DNA of 19,067 nucleotides from Candidatus Babelota bacterium. Its GTDB lineage: Bacteria > Babelota > Babeliae > Babelales > Babelaceae. This document shows, piece after piece, positions 6,989 through 14,319 of this stretch; the stretch's first letter is position 1, and every line of letters begins with the position of its first letter. The stretch spans positions 1 to 19,067 of the forward strand of contig PRDV01000090.1 of NCBI GenBank assembly GCA_003174035.1. The letters are read 5' to 3'. A program made the translations under genes and the position numbers. The notes under the pieces were generated by a model, which was not told the DNA's origin, did not search any database, and saw nothing but the letters and a program-made list of their open reading frames with translations.

Positions 6989-7018
6989 AGTATAGCGAAA
7001 AATTACCTGTACAATCAA
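6989..7018 (-). promoter_or_regulatory. Candidate sigma70-type promoter for the small membrane protein
   Basis: Reading the minus strand, TTGATT (7018-7013), an 18-bp spacer and TATACT (6994-6989) lie about 34 bp before the ATG. This supports the short start at 6955. Confidence 0.55.
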
Positions 7019-7100
7019 CTGCTCACTACCCATAGGGCATTCTCATTCACTGCTGATGACAGAGAGCAAAAAATGTGCAACACTAAAAATGCACCGCATT

Positions 7101-7122
7101 AATGCATTGCATGCTATGCATT
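7101..7122. repeat. GCAT-rich inverted repeat abutting the rsmA ribosome binding site
   Basis: AATGCAT (7101-7107) and ATGCATT (7116-7122) form a 7-bp inverted repeat with an 8-nt loop that itself contains GCATGC. It is preceded by the palindrome GCATTAATGC (7096-7105). The repeat ends at the base before the Shine-Dalgarno GAGGAGGA, so it could be an operator or an mRNA hairpin affecting translation. Confidence 0.45.
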
Positions 7123-7133
7123 GAGGAGGACAT

Positions 7134-7928
7134 ATGGCAAAAAGGGATCACGGATCTGCGCATGGTATTGCTCTCAAAAAGAAGTACGGGCAGCATTTTT
7201 TGCGCGCTCAGATCTATGTTGATCATATGATTGCGCAGGTTAGGTTGACTGATGAGAGCTCAATCTTTGAAATTGGCTGTGGTGACGGCTTTCTTACGCG
7301 CTCCATTCAACTACAACCGTGTGCACGCCTCTGGGTTTTTGAGATTGATCCGTCATGGGCTGCCTATGTACGTGCTACATACCCTGATCCCCGGATGACT
7401 ATCTTTGAAGATAATATATTAGATGTTGATTTTGCGCGATTTGAGACACATACACCGTGGATTCTTCTTGCCAATCTTCCTTATCAAGTCACGTTCCCGA
7501 TACTTCATCGCTTACAACAGCATCGTGCATTGCTTAAAGAAGGAGTCATCATGGTTCAGGAAGAGGTCGCTCAAAAGATTGTGAAAACTCAAGGAAGAGG
7601 GTATGGGTTTCCGTCGCTTTATTTCCAGCATTTTTTTGAATGGAAGTTGCTTGATAAAGTACCGCCTACTGCATTTTATCCGCCACCAAAGGTCGAATCC
7701 CGCTTGCTCTATTTTAAGCCGCGTGAAGCGGCGTCTATCACCGATGAAGCAGGCTTTTGGCAATTTATTAAGCGCTGCTTTGCGCAACCGCGGCGCACGT
7801 TAAAGAATAACTTACAATCGTTTCATTATGATGTTACTAAAATTCCTGAAACCACTTTGCTGCTGAGAGCCCAGCAGATGCATATGGATGATTTTCTCAA
7901 GCTATGGGGCATCATAAATAATCCTTAA
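7134..7928 (+). CDS. rsmA: 16S rRNA (adenine1518/1519-N6) dimethyltransferase RsmA/KsgA
   Basis: RsmA dimethylates two adjacent adenines in the 3'-terminal hairpin of 16S rRNA using S-adenosylmethionine during 30S maturation. Family signatures are visible: the N-terminal K-K-K-Y-G-Q-H-F-L (residues 15-23), SAM-binding motif I E-I-G-C-G-D-G (46-52) and catalytic motif IV N-L-P-Y (114-117). The C-terminal region contains F-x-Q-P-R-R-T-L-K-N-N-L, typical of the family's small helical domain. At 264 residues it is full length. A strong GAGGAGGA ribosome binding site sits 3-4 nt before the ATG. Its 3' end overlaps the convergent hydrolase gene by 17 nt. Confidence 0.95.
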   Translation: MAKRDHGSAHGIALKKKYGQHFLRAQIYVDHMIAQVRLTDESSIFEIGCGDGFLTRSIQLQPCARLWVFEIDPSWAAYVRATYPDPRMTIFEDNILDVDFARFETHTPWILLANLPYQVTFPILHRLQQHRALLKEGVIMVQEEVAQKIVKTQGRGYGFPSLYFQHFFEWKLLDKVPPTAFYPPPKVESRLLYFKPREAASITDEAGFWQFIKRCFAQPRRTLKNNLQSFHYDVTKIPETTLLLRAQQMHMDDFLKLWGIINNP

Positions 7929-9084
7929 TATCGTTTGAATTTTGTAATGCCAAAAAGTGCTCTTTATACTCAGGTTTACTTGGATGAAAGGTAAGCCCTT
8001 TGGTTATTAACCCTGCTAATTCCCAAGAAGTGAAGAAGGGCACTTCATAAGAATCATCATCCCCTTTTGAGTTGAGACAGGCATATTCTTTACCAAGTCG
8101 AATCGCTATCTGTACATGATTGCAATCAATGGCATTGGCGGTCTTTACTAAATAAGGAAGAAGCACCGAAGCCGGCAGTGGGTATAATCCAACATTGGAG
8201 CGGTAATTGTGTGGCGTCCATCCAAAGAACCACATTTCTATATGCCCTGGTGATTGGTCTACGACACCTCGCATATTAGGCGGGAGACAGTGGAACGGAT
8301 CTCGTTTTAAGCAGCCGGTCACGCGTAGTTCAATTTGCTTAAGATGTGCTGGAACGCATCCTTTAAATGCTCTGTGGGAACAAAGATGCGTTGGAGTTGT
8401 TATATCAATTGATTGCACTCTATCTCCTCGAGAGTAGAGTGAGTATGCTTTTTTAAATAACGAATGTTGTACTTGACGGCAGCAGATTGCATGTACGGGC
8501 ATGCCAATGAGATAGAGTTCATCAACCATAAAGGTATCTTCAGGAAACTCATCTTTGCGAATATCGGCGAGATTAAGCACAAAGTTTCCCCCATGGCTAT
8601 AGCCAAGTATGCGTACTTTGGTTGGAATCCCCCTTTTTTTATAGCCAAAAAGAAGCTTTCTCAGCTCTTTATATAACATGCGTGCTTCAAAATAGCGCCG
8701 CTTTTGGCTAATGAGGCCTGACCAACCGAAGGTGTAGAACTTGTTCTTTTCGTGAATCCCACATAACTCCTGCACTTGCGTAAATAAAGTGCCAAAGGCA
8801 TACGCGGCATTCAATTGTCCTGGAGTTTCCTCAACAGGTACCAGACCCATCTTTTGCATTGGTTGGACCATGCCAAAAAATGGGTGCTTTCTCATTCTTA
8901 AGACATTATGCTCATACCTAGTTCCTTCAATGCAATCTTTTTTAATTTGAACAATGGTTTTTAATGAGAGATTGGCTTGAAAGCCAAAAGCTCCATGCAC
9001 TAAAACAGTGATCCATTGCGTTTCTTTGGCGGCGCTTGCCCCATAAAAAAAGAGCACACTACCTAAAATTCTTAAATACTTCAT
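7912..9084 (-). CDS. Exported alpha/beta-hydrolase-fold protein
   Basis: This 390-residue protein has a signal peptide (MKYLRILGSVLFFYGASAA). An early V-L-V-H-G-A-F-G (residues 27-34) corresponds to the HG oxyanion strand-loop of alpha/beta hydrolases. The nucleophile elbow G-Y-S-H-G-G (161-166, Ser163) fits G-x-S-x-G. Y-S-R-G-D-R-V (217-223, Asp221) is a plausible acid of the triad, and the His could lie in N-H-V-Q-I downstream. Lipase, esterase or thioesterase activity in the envelope is possible, but the substrate cannot be told. I chose the start at 9084 because GGGAGAAA precedes it and the signal peptide then begins at Met; an in-frame ATG at 9111 is less likely. The gene is divergent from the LOG gene. 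Confidence 0.75.
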   Translation of the reverse strand: MKYLRILGSVLFFYGASAAKETQWITVLVHGAFGFQANLSLKTIVQIKKDCIEGTRYEHNVLRMRKHPFFGMVQPMQKMGLVPVEETPGQLNAAYAFGTLFTQVQELCGIHEKNKFYTFGWSGLISQKRRYFEARMLYKELRKLLFGYKKRGIPTKVRILGYSHGGNFVLNLADIRKDEFPEDTFMVDELYLIGMPVHAICCRQVQHSLFKKAYSLYSRGDRVQSIDITTPTHLCSHRAFKGCVPAHLKQIELRVTGCLKRDPFHCLPPNMRGVVDQSPGHIEMWFFGWTPHNYRSNVGLYPLPASVLLPYLVKTANAIDCNHVQIAIRLGKEYACLNSKGDDDSYEVPFFTSWELAGLITKGLTFHPSKPEYKEHFLALQNSNDIKDYL

Positions 9085-9118
9085 AGCGTTAATTTCTCCC
9101 GTGCTAAACATTAATATA

Positions 9119-9148
9119 ATTATACAAATGTAAATTTTTGGATGTGAA
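9119..9148 (-). promoter_or_regulatory. Candidate sigma70-type promoter of the hydrolase gene
   Basis: Minus strand: TTCACA (9148-9143), an 18-bp spacer and a perfect TATAAT (9124-9119), about 35 bp before the ATG at 9084. It implies that the longer start at 9111 would fall almost at the transcription start. Confidence 0.5.
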
Positions 9149-9171
9149 GAGATTTGTTAACTATTGCATTA

Positions 9172-9177
9172 TATAAT
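9172..9177 (+). promoter_or_regulatory. Candidate -10 box of the LOG gene
   Basis: TATAAT at 9172-9177 lies 45 bp before the ATG at 9223. No convincing -35 is seen at normal spacing. If it is used, an in-frame TTG at 9154 cannot be the start codon. Confidence 0.35.
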
Positions 9178-9222
9178 AAATTATCGCTATTCTTGAGCTA
9201 TAAGTTACTCAATTGGAGAACT

Positions 9223-9903
9223 ATGTTTAAATACCTATCACCCATAAAAGCTTATTTTTCTCTACTGCGAAGTCTCTGGCGTATGTCGCTCCATATTTTG
9301 CGGGGAGTCAGGCAAATCACACACCTGGAACGAGCTCCGGTTACCATATTCGGTGGACATCTTTTAAAAAGTGGTAGCATCTATATGAATCAGGCACGGG
9401 ATTTGGCACGCATGCTTGCTGAGCATGGAATTCCTGTACTGACCGGCGGCGGTCCTGGTATTATGGAAGCTGCAAGCTGTGGTGCGGTGAGCGTAAAAAG
9501 CAAGGTAATCACCACGATAGGTATTAGTGTGGAGGGCCTTGAAAATGAAGGGGAACGGGCGTGTAAGTTCAACGTCATTGAGATGGATAATTTTTCCGCC
9601 CGCAAATGGCTACTGATTCGCTATTCACGTGGATTTGCGGTGTTTCCCGGTGGCATTGGTACTCTTGATGAACTGATGGAGTTGCTTACGCTGATTCAAA
9701 CCAAAAAGCTGCCTAAAGCACCTATTGTGCTCATCGGAGTTGCTTATTGGCAACCTTTTGTGGCCTGGATGACCGAATCAGCGCTTCCTCTGGGGCTGAT
9801 TTTGCCAGAAGATATAGAAATGTTTACGCTTACCGATGATATTAATGAGGCATTTACCCTGCTTAAAGTTCGCGCGCAAGCCCATTCTTCGGATGTTCTT
9901 TAA
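9223..9903 (+). CDS. LOG-family nucleotide phosphoribohydrolase (lysine-decarboxylase-like Rossmann protein)
   Basis: LOG-family enzymes hydrolyse nucleoside 5'-monophosphates to free base and ribose-5-phosphate. In plants they activate cytokinins, and in bacteria they act in nucleotide salvage or clearance. The two signatures are present: G-G-G-P-G-I-M-E-A-A and P-G-G-I-G-T-L-D-E-L, the P-G-G-x-G-T-x-x-E motif that carries the catalytic Glu. The 226-residue protein has an extra N-terminal amphipathic or hydrophobic stretch before the fold (I-F-G-G-H). I chose ATG 9223, with GGAG at 9215-9218, over an in-frame TTG at 9154 that lies upstream of a TATAAT box. The stop overlaps the convergent ligase gene by 4 nt. 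Older databases mislabel this family as lysine decarboxylase. Confidence 0.85.
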   Translation: MFKYLSPIKAYFSLLRSLWRMSLHILRGVRQITHLERAPVTIFGGHLLKSGSIYMNQARDLARMLAEHGIPVLTGGGPGIMEAASCGAVSVKSKVITTIGISVEGLENEGERACKFNVIEMDNFSARKWLLIRYSRGFAVFPGGIGTLDELMELLTLIQTKKLPKAPIVLIGVAYWQPFVAWMTESALPLGLILPEDIEMFTLTDDINEAFTLLKVRAQAHSSDVL

Positions 9904-11423
9904 AGCGCAACTTCAGAGCGTAGTATCTTTTTATCAACTTTTCCGGTGGTGGTAACGGGAAGTTCACGCCGCACATAAAATTGGCGTGGAATTTTGTAGG
10001 AAGCAAGGTTGCGCTCACATAATACTTTAAGCTCGCGTGCTAACTTCTCAATATCAGCTTCTTTGCTTGCCACAAAAGCCACTGGTATTTCCTCATCATG
10101 ATAGGATATACCAATAACACCTGCTTGGAGCACAGCAGGATGTGTGAGTAGAATATTTTCAACTTCTTGCGGATATATTTTTAAGCCTTTATTGCTAATA
10201 AGATCGCGCTCACGGCCAGCGAGTACAATTTTGGCTTGTTCGTCAATATAGGCGAGATCACCGGTATTAAGCCATCCATCCTCAATAATATCAGCAGTTG
10301 CTTGGGGAGCCTTATAATAGCCTAGCATGATATTTTCCCCTTGTATCCAAAGCGTGCCAATGGTGCCATCCGGCACTTCTTGCTTACGCTCATTGCGTAT
10401 TTGGGCTTTAATGCCTACTAACGGTTTGCCTATGGTATTGGTGGGCTGGGTGTAATCATCGCTATCAATTGAAATAAAGGGAGAAGATTCAGTCAGTCCG
10501 TAGCCATTACAGATCTTGCGCCCATAGATTAAGGCAAAAAGACCCCTCACTTTATCTGATAATGCGTCACCGCCTGATGCAAATAGTTTTACTCTACTAA
10601 ACGAAAGGTTCTTGAGCATGCAGAAAAGTCCGTAAAGAGCGGGGACCGCAACAACAACCGTTGGTTTATGGCGTAAACCCTTCACAATCGAAGAGCGCTC
10701 AATTTTTGGAACTATAATTGCTGTAGCTCCTAAAAGAACGGCAGACCACATACAAATATTTTGTGGGTAGCTATGAAACAGGGGCAGAGCGCAAAATACG
10801 CGATCTTTTGGGCTAAACTCGAATCGGGTTATGCCCTGCATGGCATTAATTATGATATTCCGCGAGCTGAGCATAACACCTTTAGGAAACCCGGTGGTGC
10901 CTGAGGTATATAAAATAGCTGCAGTGGAGTGCTCATCTTGTTCTTTTCTGAGTAACGGTTCTTGAGATTGCTTCGAACTCATTACATCACTTATCAGAGC
11001 AGCTGACTCCAAAGCTGGCATTTTTTCTTTTAAATGGGGCGAAACGATAAGAACCCTCGGCTGCACTTCTTCAATAATTTTTTTCAGTTCATGTTCGCTC
11101 AAGAATACATTAAGCGGGACAACAATACCACCTGCCTGCCACACGGCAAAGTAGGCTATACAAAATTCTAATGAGTTTTCCCAATAAAGTATGACTCTTT
11201 CACGTGTCACCACGCCTAACTCCCGCAAGCTATGCGCCAACGCAAGCGATCGTTCATAAAGCTCTTTATACGTAATGCGTTGATCTTGGCAGATGGCCAT
11301 GGTATTGCGGGGCCATTTTCTGGCAGCCCGTTCGAGAATCTCCTGTACATGGATGAGCTTGCCATGGGTGGTCAAGCTTCTTTTTAGTTCATCAAAGCGT
11401 TGGTGTTCGCTGGTATTATTCAT
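9900..11423 (-). CDS. AMP-dependent acyl-CoA synthetase/ligase
   Basis: This is a 507-residue member of the ANL superfamily, which adenylates a carboxylate (usually a fatty acid) with ATP and transfers it to CoA or another thiol. The motifs are complete: Y-T-S-G-T-T-G-F-P-K-G (residues 172-182, P-loop), N-G-Y-G-L-T-E (306-312), W-L-N-T-G-D-L (384-390) with the ATP-ribose-binding Asp, the hinge G-R-E-R-D-L-I-S-N-K-G (403-413) and T-G-K-V-D-K-K-I-L (493-501) with the catalytic Lys495. Both N- and C-terminal domains are present, so it should be active. Its ATG lies inside the 3' end of the ferredoxin gene (8-nt overlap), implying translational coupling. A long-chain fatty-acid substrate is likely but not provable from sequence. 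Confidence 0.9.
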   Translation of the reverse strand: MNNTSEHQRFDELKRSLTTHGKLIHVQEILERAARKWPRNTMAICQDQRITYKELYERSLALAHSLRELGVVTRERVILYWENSLEFCIAYFAVWQAGGIVVPLNVFLSEHELKKIIEEVQPRVLIVSPHLKEKMPALESAALISDVMSSKQSQEPLLRKEQDEHSTAAILYTSGTTGFPKGVMLSSRNIIINAMQGITRFEFSPKDRVFCALPLFHSYPQNICMWSAVLLGATAIIVPKIERSSIVKGLRHKPTVVVAVPALYGLFCMLKNLSFSRVKLFASGGDALSDKVRGLFALIYGRKICNGYGLTESSPFISIDSDDYTQPTNTIGKPLVGIKAQIRNERKQEVPDGTIGTLWIQGENIMLGYYKAPQATADIIEDGWLNTGDLAYIDEQAKIVLAGRERDLISNKGLKIYPQEVENILLTHPAVLQAGVIGISYHDEEIPVAFVASKEADIEKLARELKVLCERNLASYKIPRQFYVRRELPVTTTGKVDKKILRSEVAL

Positions 11424-11598
11424 ATTTGATCACACTTACTGGGCAGCCCCGGACTGCCGCCTCAATTACTGCTTCATTTTTTTTAAGATCTGCATCTGGC
11501 TTAATACGGGACCTATCGGTTACTTCAAAAACTTCAGGGGCGGTGAATTGGCATGCGCCGCAGCTGATGCAACCGGGTTCAATAAATAATTTCTTCAC
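11416..11598 (-). CDS. Single-cluster [4Fe-4S]-type ferredoxin
   Basis: This 60-residue protein has C10-x2-C13-G-x-C16 and C52-P, the four ligands of a single [4Fe-4S] cluster; the second cluster of 2[4Fe-4S] ferredoxins is absent. The C-S/C-G-A-C ... G-C-P pattern and short length match Desulfovibrio/Thermotoga-type monocluster ferredoxins, small cytoplasmic electron carriers. The start is GTG at 11598, with AAGGAG 6 nt upstream. It is the first gene of a two-gene operon with the acyl-CoA ligase. No redox partner enzyme is in the window, so its role in that operon is unclear. Confidence 0.85.
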   Translation of the reverse strand: MKKLFIEPGCISCGACQFTAPEVFEVTDRSRIKPDADLKKNEAVIEAAVRGCPVSVIKYE

Positions 11599-11635
11599 GT
11601 GGGGCTCCTTGTCTAAAAACGACTCACGTTATATT

Positions 11636-11644
11636 ATTATACCA
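11636..11644 (-). promoter_or_regulatory. Candidate extended -10 promoter of the ferredoxin-ligase operon
   Basis: Minus strand reads TGGTATAAT (11644-11636), a perfect extended -10 element, about 38 bp before the GTG start. No good -35 is visible, as is usual for extended -10 promoters. Confidence 0.45.
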
Positions 11645-11740
11645 AGGCTACCAAACTTCTTTTGAGATAGAAAGAGTTTTCCAAGCATCGGCAAGTTGAT
11701 ATAAGCCATTTTTGCAAGCGCCGCCTGCATTATTTTCCGA

Positions 11741-11902
11741 TTCGCACTGCCTGTTTGAGCTGATATTCGAGGGTAGGGCCCCTCGATATCGGCGAGTTCA
11801 GTGCGAAGGGGTTCCAAGGGGAAAGCTTGGTCCGGGGGGTGCAGGGGGCCGCGGATGAGGCCCGCCTGCCCTGGCCGGAGGCCCGTAAGGAAATATTTTT
11901 TT
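11741..11902 (+). other. GC-rich structured non-coding element upstream of tmk
   Basis: The 329-nt gap between the ferredoxin and tmk genes holds a GC-rich block unlike its AT-rich neighbours. TTCGCACTG (11741-11749) pairs perfectly with CAGTGCGAA (11799-11807). Inside, GCTGATAT (11759-11766) pairs with ATATCGGC (11786-11793), and CGAGGG pairs with CCCTCG. A second set follows: CCAAG/CTTGG (11814-11830), then TCCGG (11831-11835) with CCGGA (11875-11879), enclosing CAGG-GGGCC paired with GGCCC-g-CCTG. A T7 run at 11896-11902 follows. It may be a structured RNA ending in a terminator, a mobile intergenic repeat, or a leader of tmk. No coding frame here is convincing. Confidence 0.55.
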
Positions 11903-11927
11903 AGGTTCTCTATAGGGATCATATACG

Positions 11928-12623
11928 ATGGATAACAAACCATACCGAGGAATCTTGATAACGATAGAAGGCATTGATGGCTCTGGTAAGAGCTCAGCAT
12001 CGCAGGCACTTTACACAGCCTTAAAAGCAAACTACGAAGTCATCCTTACCAAAGAACCGGGAGCAACAACCCTCGGTAAGCAACTTCGCACGCTATTACA
12101 TGAACGTACCTTTCCGCTTACACCCCAAGCTGAATTTCTGCTTTTTGCAGCTGATAGGGCTCAACATATACAAGAAGTCGTACTTCCCGCCCTCCAGAAT
12201 GGCACCATCGTAATTTCTGATCGCATGGCTGATTCATCCCTGGCCTACCAAGGATACGGCCGCGGCCTTAGCACCGATTGGATTCAAAAGATTAATGATT
12301 GGGCGATGAATACTATTACCCCTGATCTCATTGTCTACCTTGAAATAGATTATCTCACCGCCCACAAGCGCTTGTCTGAGCGTCAGGAAAAACTTACCAC
12401 TTTTGAACAGGAACAGACAGCTTTTTTTGAAAGGGTTATAAAAGGATTTGAAACCATATTTCACAATTGCTCCAACGTCATAACTATTGACGCCGCCTCA
12501 TCCCCCGATACTGTACATACTGCCATCATTGAAAAAGTAACCGATTTTATCAGCACTACAACCAATAGCAATGCTACTAGTTGCAACCCAACTAATTACC
12601 AAGAAACCGCGAGGTCCTCATGA
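11928..12623 (+). CDS. tmk: Thymidylate kinase (dTMP kinase)
   Basis: The enzyme phosphorylates dTMP to dTDP with ATP, an essential step in dTTP synthesis. The P-loop E-G-I-D-G-S-G-K-S is at residues 14-22. T-K-E-P-G (41-45), L-L-F-A-A-D-R-A-Q-H (71-80) and S-D-R-M-A-D-S-S-L-A-Y-Q-G (97-109) are the dTMP-binding and DR-x motifs; the DR-x position carries Met where Tyr, His or Phe is usual. R-L-S-x-R lies in the lid. At 231 residues it is slightly long, the extra being a Ser/Thr/Asn-rich tail of about 25 residues. The ribosome binding site is weak (AGGGAT). The stop overlaps the next gene's ATG (ATGA), as in the common tmk-holB arrangement. Confidence 0.95.
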   Translation: MDNKPYRGILITIEGIDGSGKSSASQALYTALKANYEVILTKEPGATTLGKQLRTLLHERTFPLTPQAEFLLFAADRAQHIQEVVLPALQNGTIVISDRMADSSLAYQGYGRGLSTDWIQKINDWAMNTITPDLIVYLEIDYLTAHKRLSERQEKLTTFEQEQTAFFERVIKGFETIFHNCSNVITIDAASSPDTVHTAIIEKVTDFISTTTNSNATSCNPTNYQETARSS

Positions 12624-13339
12624 TGCTCCATCCTGCTTATTTATGGATAGGCCCTGAAGCGGAACTTGCAGCTCACACCCTTACTTTTCTCAAACAAGCG
12701 CTTTGTAAAAAAGGAAACTGTAATCAATGCACAGACTGTGTAAACATTACTCATAACCGCCATTACCTAATTCGCAGATTATCCCCTGAAAATTTTTATA
12801 CCTTAGCGCAACTTGAGGTTGTTTTTGAGACACTTTCCTTTGCTTTGCACACAGGTGAACAGTTCTTTTTTATTTTCGAGCACGCCCATTTATTTAACCA
12901 AGCAAGTGCGAACAGCCTTTTAAAATCGCTTGAAGAACCACCGGCAGGTTATCATTTTATATTGCTTGCTTCTCGAGCGGACGGGATTCTTCCTACTATA
13001 CGATCTCGATGTCTTATAGAACATTTTTCCGGCTCACTAGCCGCATCTGCCAACCCACTTTTCAATTTCTTTATTTCCCCTGAACAAGAACGAGCAGCTG
13101 ATTTTGTAAAAGAACTTGAGAAAAGCAAAATTCTTGAACGGGAAGTGTATGAATTAGTAGATCACTTATTACGATACTGGCATGAACAATTGAAGAATGC
13201 CTACGCAACTAATAATGAAGCACTCATTCTTTTGAGCCAAAAAATGAGTGATATTATACATGATGCCGGCAACTATTTACCGATGAGCGGTAGTGCTAAA
13301 CTTTTTCTTAAAAATTTATATCTACGTGTTATTGCATAG
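12620..13339 (+). CDS. holB: DNA polymerase III delta' subunit-like clamp-loader protein
   Basis: Delta' is the rigid stator of the clamp loader that puts the beta clamp on DNA. The region L-L-K-S-L-E-E-P-P-A-G-Y-H-F-I-L-L (residues 100-116) and the sensor I/SRC motif R-S-R-C (128-131) are diagnostic. Four cysteines (C29, C34, C37, C40) form the family's zinc site. The Walker A loop is degenerate (W-I-G-P-E-A-E-L where G-x-x-G-x-G-K-T would be), which is allowed because delta' does not hydrolyse ATP. At 239 residues it is shorter than the usual ~300-330, mainly through a reduced C-terminal collar domain. The 4-nt overlap with tmk implies coupling; a second ATG at 12623 is also possible. Confidence 0.85.
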   Translation: MMLHPAYLWIGPEAELAAHTLTFLKQALCKKGNCNQCTDCVNITHNRHYLIRRLSPENFYTLAQLEVVFETLSFALHTGEQFFFIFEHAHLFNQASANSLLKSLEEPPAGYHFILLASRADGILPTIRSRCLIEHFSGSLAASANPLFNFFISPEQERAADFVKELEKSKILEREVYELVDHLLRYWHEQLKNAYATNNEALILLSQKMSDIIHDAGNYLPMSGSAKLFLKNLYLRVIA

Positions 13340-13453
13340 TACTTTCCTAATTTGTTACATTTTGCTTTGAAGGCTTAAGATTTATCGAAGTGGATAGCTT
13401 TAAGTATTAAGATTAAGTACTAAATTATACATCCAATTTATCAGGAGAAGACA

Positions 13454-14140
13454 ATGAATAACACGAGAATTCTACTATGTATTATATCGATGCTATTGAA
13501 TGGGTATTGTTATGCTCAAATTATGATTCCGCTTGGCTTTACTAATCTTTCATCAACTCCAGCAACGAACATGGAAGAAAATAATGGCACCATTACGGCA
13601 TCGTGGAAAGGGGGGGCAGCTCCTTACGTTGTTTCTGTTGTGGCAGTCGTAGTTGCAGCGGCGGCAAGTGCAGCAGTTATAGCTGAGGAAACTACGCTGG
13701 GATCCTCACTTACATTTCCAGGATTGATGCCGGGAACTTACCAAGTGACGGTAACCGATTCCTCTGTTCCTCAGCAAACGATAACAGGACAAATTGCCGT
13801 TGGACAGCCTGGTGCTCCGCTTACATCATTGAATGTTGCGGTTACCAATGCAGCATGCTCAGTCACTGGATCAATACAAGCAACAGTTACGCCATCGCAA
13901 ACTGCCGGCGTTACGTTTACCTTAACACCGCCTACAGGCACACCCATTACAAATACTACCGGTACATTTACGGGGCTTACTGCCGGTACATTTACGATCA
14001 CAGCAACGGCAACTCAAAGCCCTAATCAGTTTTCTTTAACAGGTACTGTACAAATAAATAATATTGGGATTACCTCGTCAACGAATCCAATTGTGAATTT
14101 CATTATAACGAAATATTGTGGTGGATGTTTAATAGCTTGA
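13454..14140 (+). CDS. Secreted SprB-like repeat protein, paralog 1
   Basis: This 228-residue protein has a signal peptide (residues 1-21, ending C-Y-A-Q). The body contains two Ig-like units resembling SprB repeats. The first has N-G-T-I-T-A-S-W-K-G-G-A-A-P-Y, later P-G-T-Y-Q-V-T-V-T-D-S-S. The second has A-C-S-V-T-G-S-I-Q-A-T-V, later F-T-G-L-T-A-G-T-F-T-I-T-A. A Val/Ala run (V-V-A-V-V-V-A-A-A-A-S-A-A-V) interrupts unit 1. The last 24 residues (I-T-S-S-T-N-P-I-V-N-F-I-I-T-K-Y-C-G-G-C) match those of the two genes downstream. CAGGAGAAG precedes the ATG, and its own terminator follows at 14148. SprB repeats occur in Bacteroidetes surface adhesins; adhesion or envelope display here is inference. 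Confidence 0.7.
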   Translation: MNNTRILLCIISMLLNGYCYAQIMIPLGFTNLSSTPATNMEENNGTITASWKGGAAPYVVSVVAVVVAAAASAAVIAEETTLGSSLTFPGLMPGTYQVTVTDSSVPQQTITGQIAVGQPGAPLTSLNVAVTNAACSVTGSIQATVTPSQTAGVTFTLTPPTGTPITNTTGTFTGLTAGTFTITATATQSPNQFSLTGTVQINNIGITSSTNPIVNFIITKYCGGCLIA

Positions 14141-14147
14141 GGATTTA

Positions 14148-14185
14148 GCGACTTCCTAAAACGCCTTTAGGAAGTCGCATTATTT
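14148..14185 (+). terminator. Intrinsic terminator after paralog 1
   Basis: GCGACTTCCTAAA (14148-14160) and TTTAGGAAGTCGC (14166-14178) form a perfect 13-bp stem with a 5-nt loop, followed by ATTATTT. It shows that paralog 1 has its own transcript end. Confidence 0.85.
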
Positions 14186-14319
14186 AGGCTTTATGTTTAT
14201 TTTAGAACTCAATTTTTTAATACCAATAAGGTAAACCATTGCCGAAGTATGTATTCTCTTGGTAATCTAATTTGCAATGTACACATACTGTGTGCCTACA
14301 AATTTATAGGGAGAACGCG

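Noticed and set aside
6956..7033. N-terminal extension of the small membrane protein to 7033
   Set aside because: It would bury the signal peptide and start upstream of a good promoter match; the ATG at 6955 has its own AAAGGAT.
11629..12030. A 133-residue minus frame across the GC-rich element and the start of tmk
   Set aside because: It overlaps the tmk N-terminus, including the P-loop coding region, and its sequence is Leu/Pro/Arg-rich from the structured element, with no domain.
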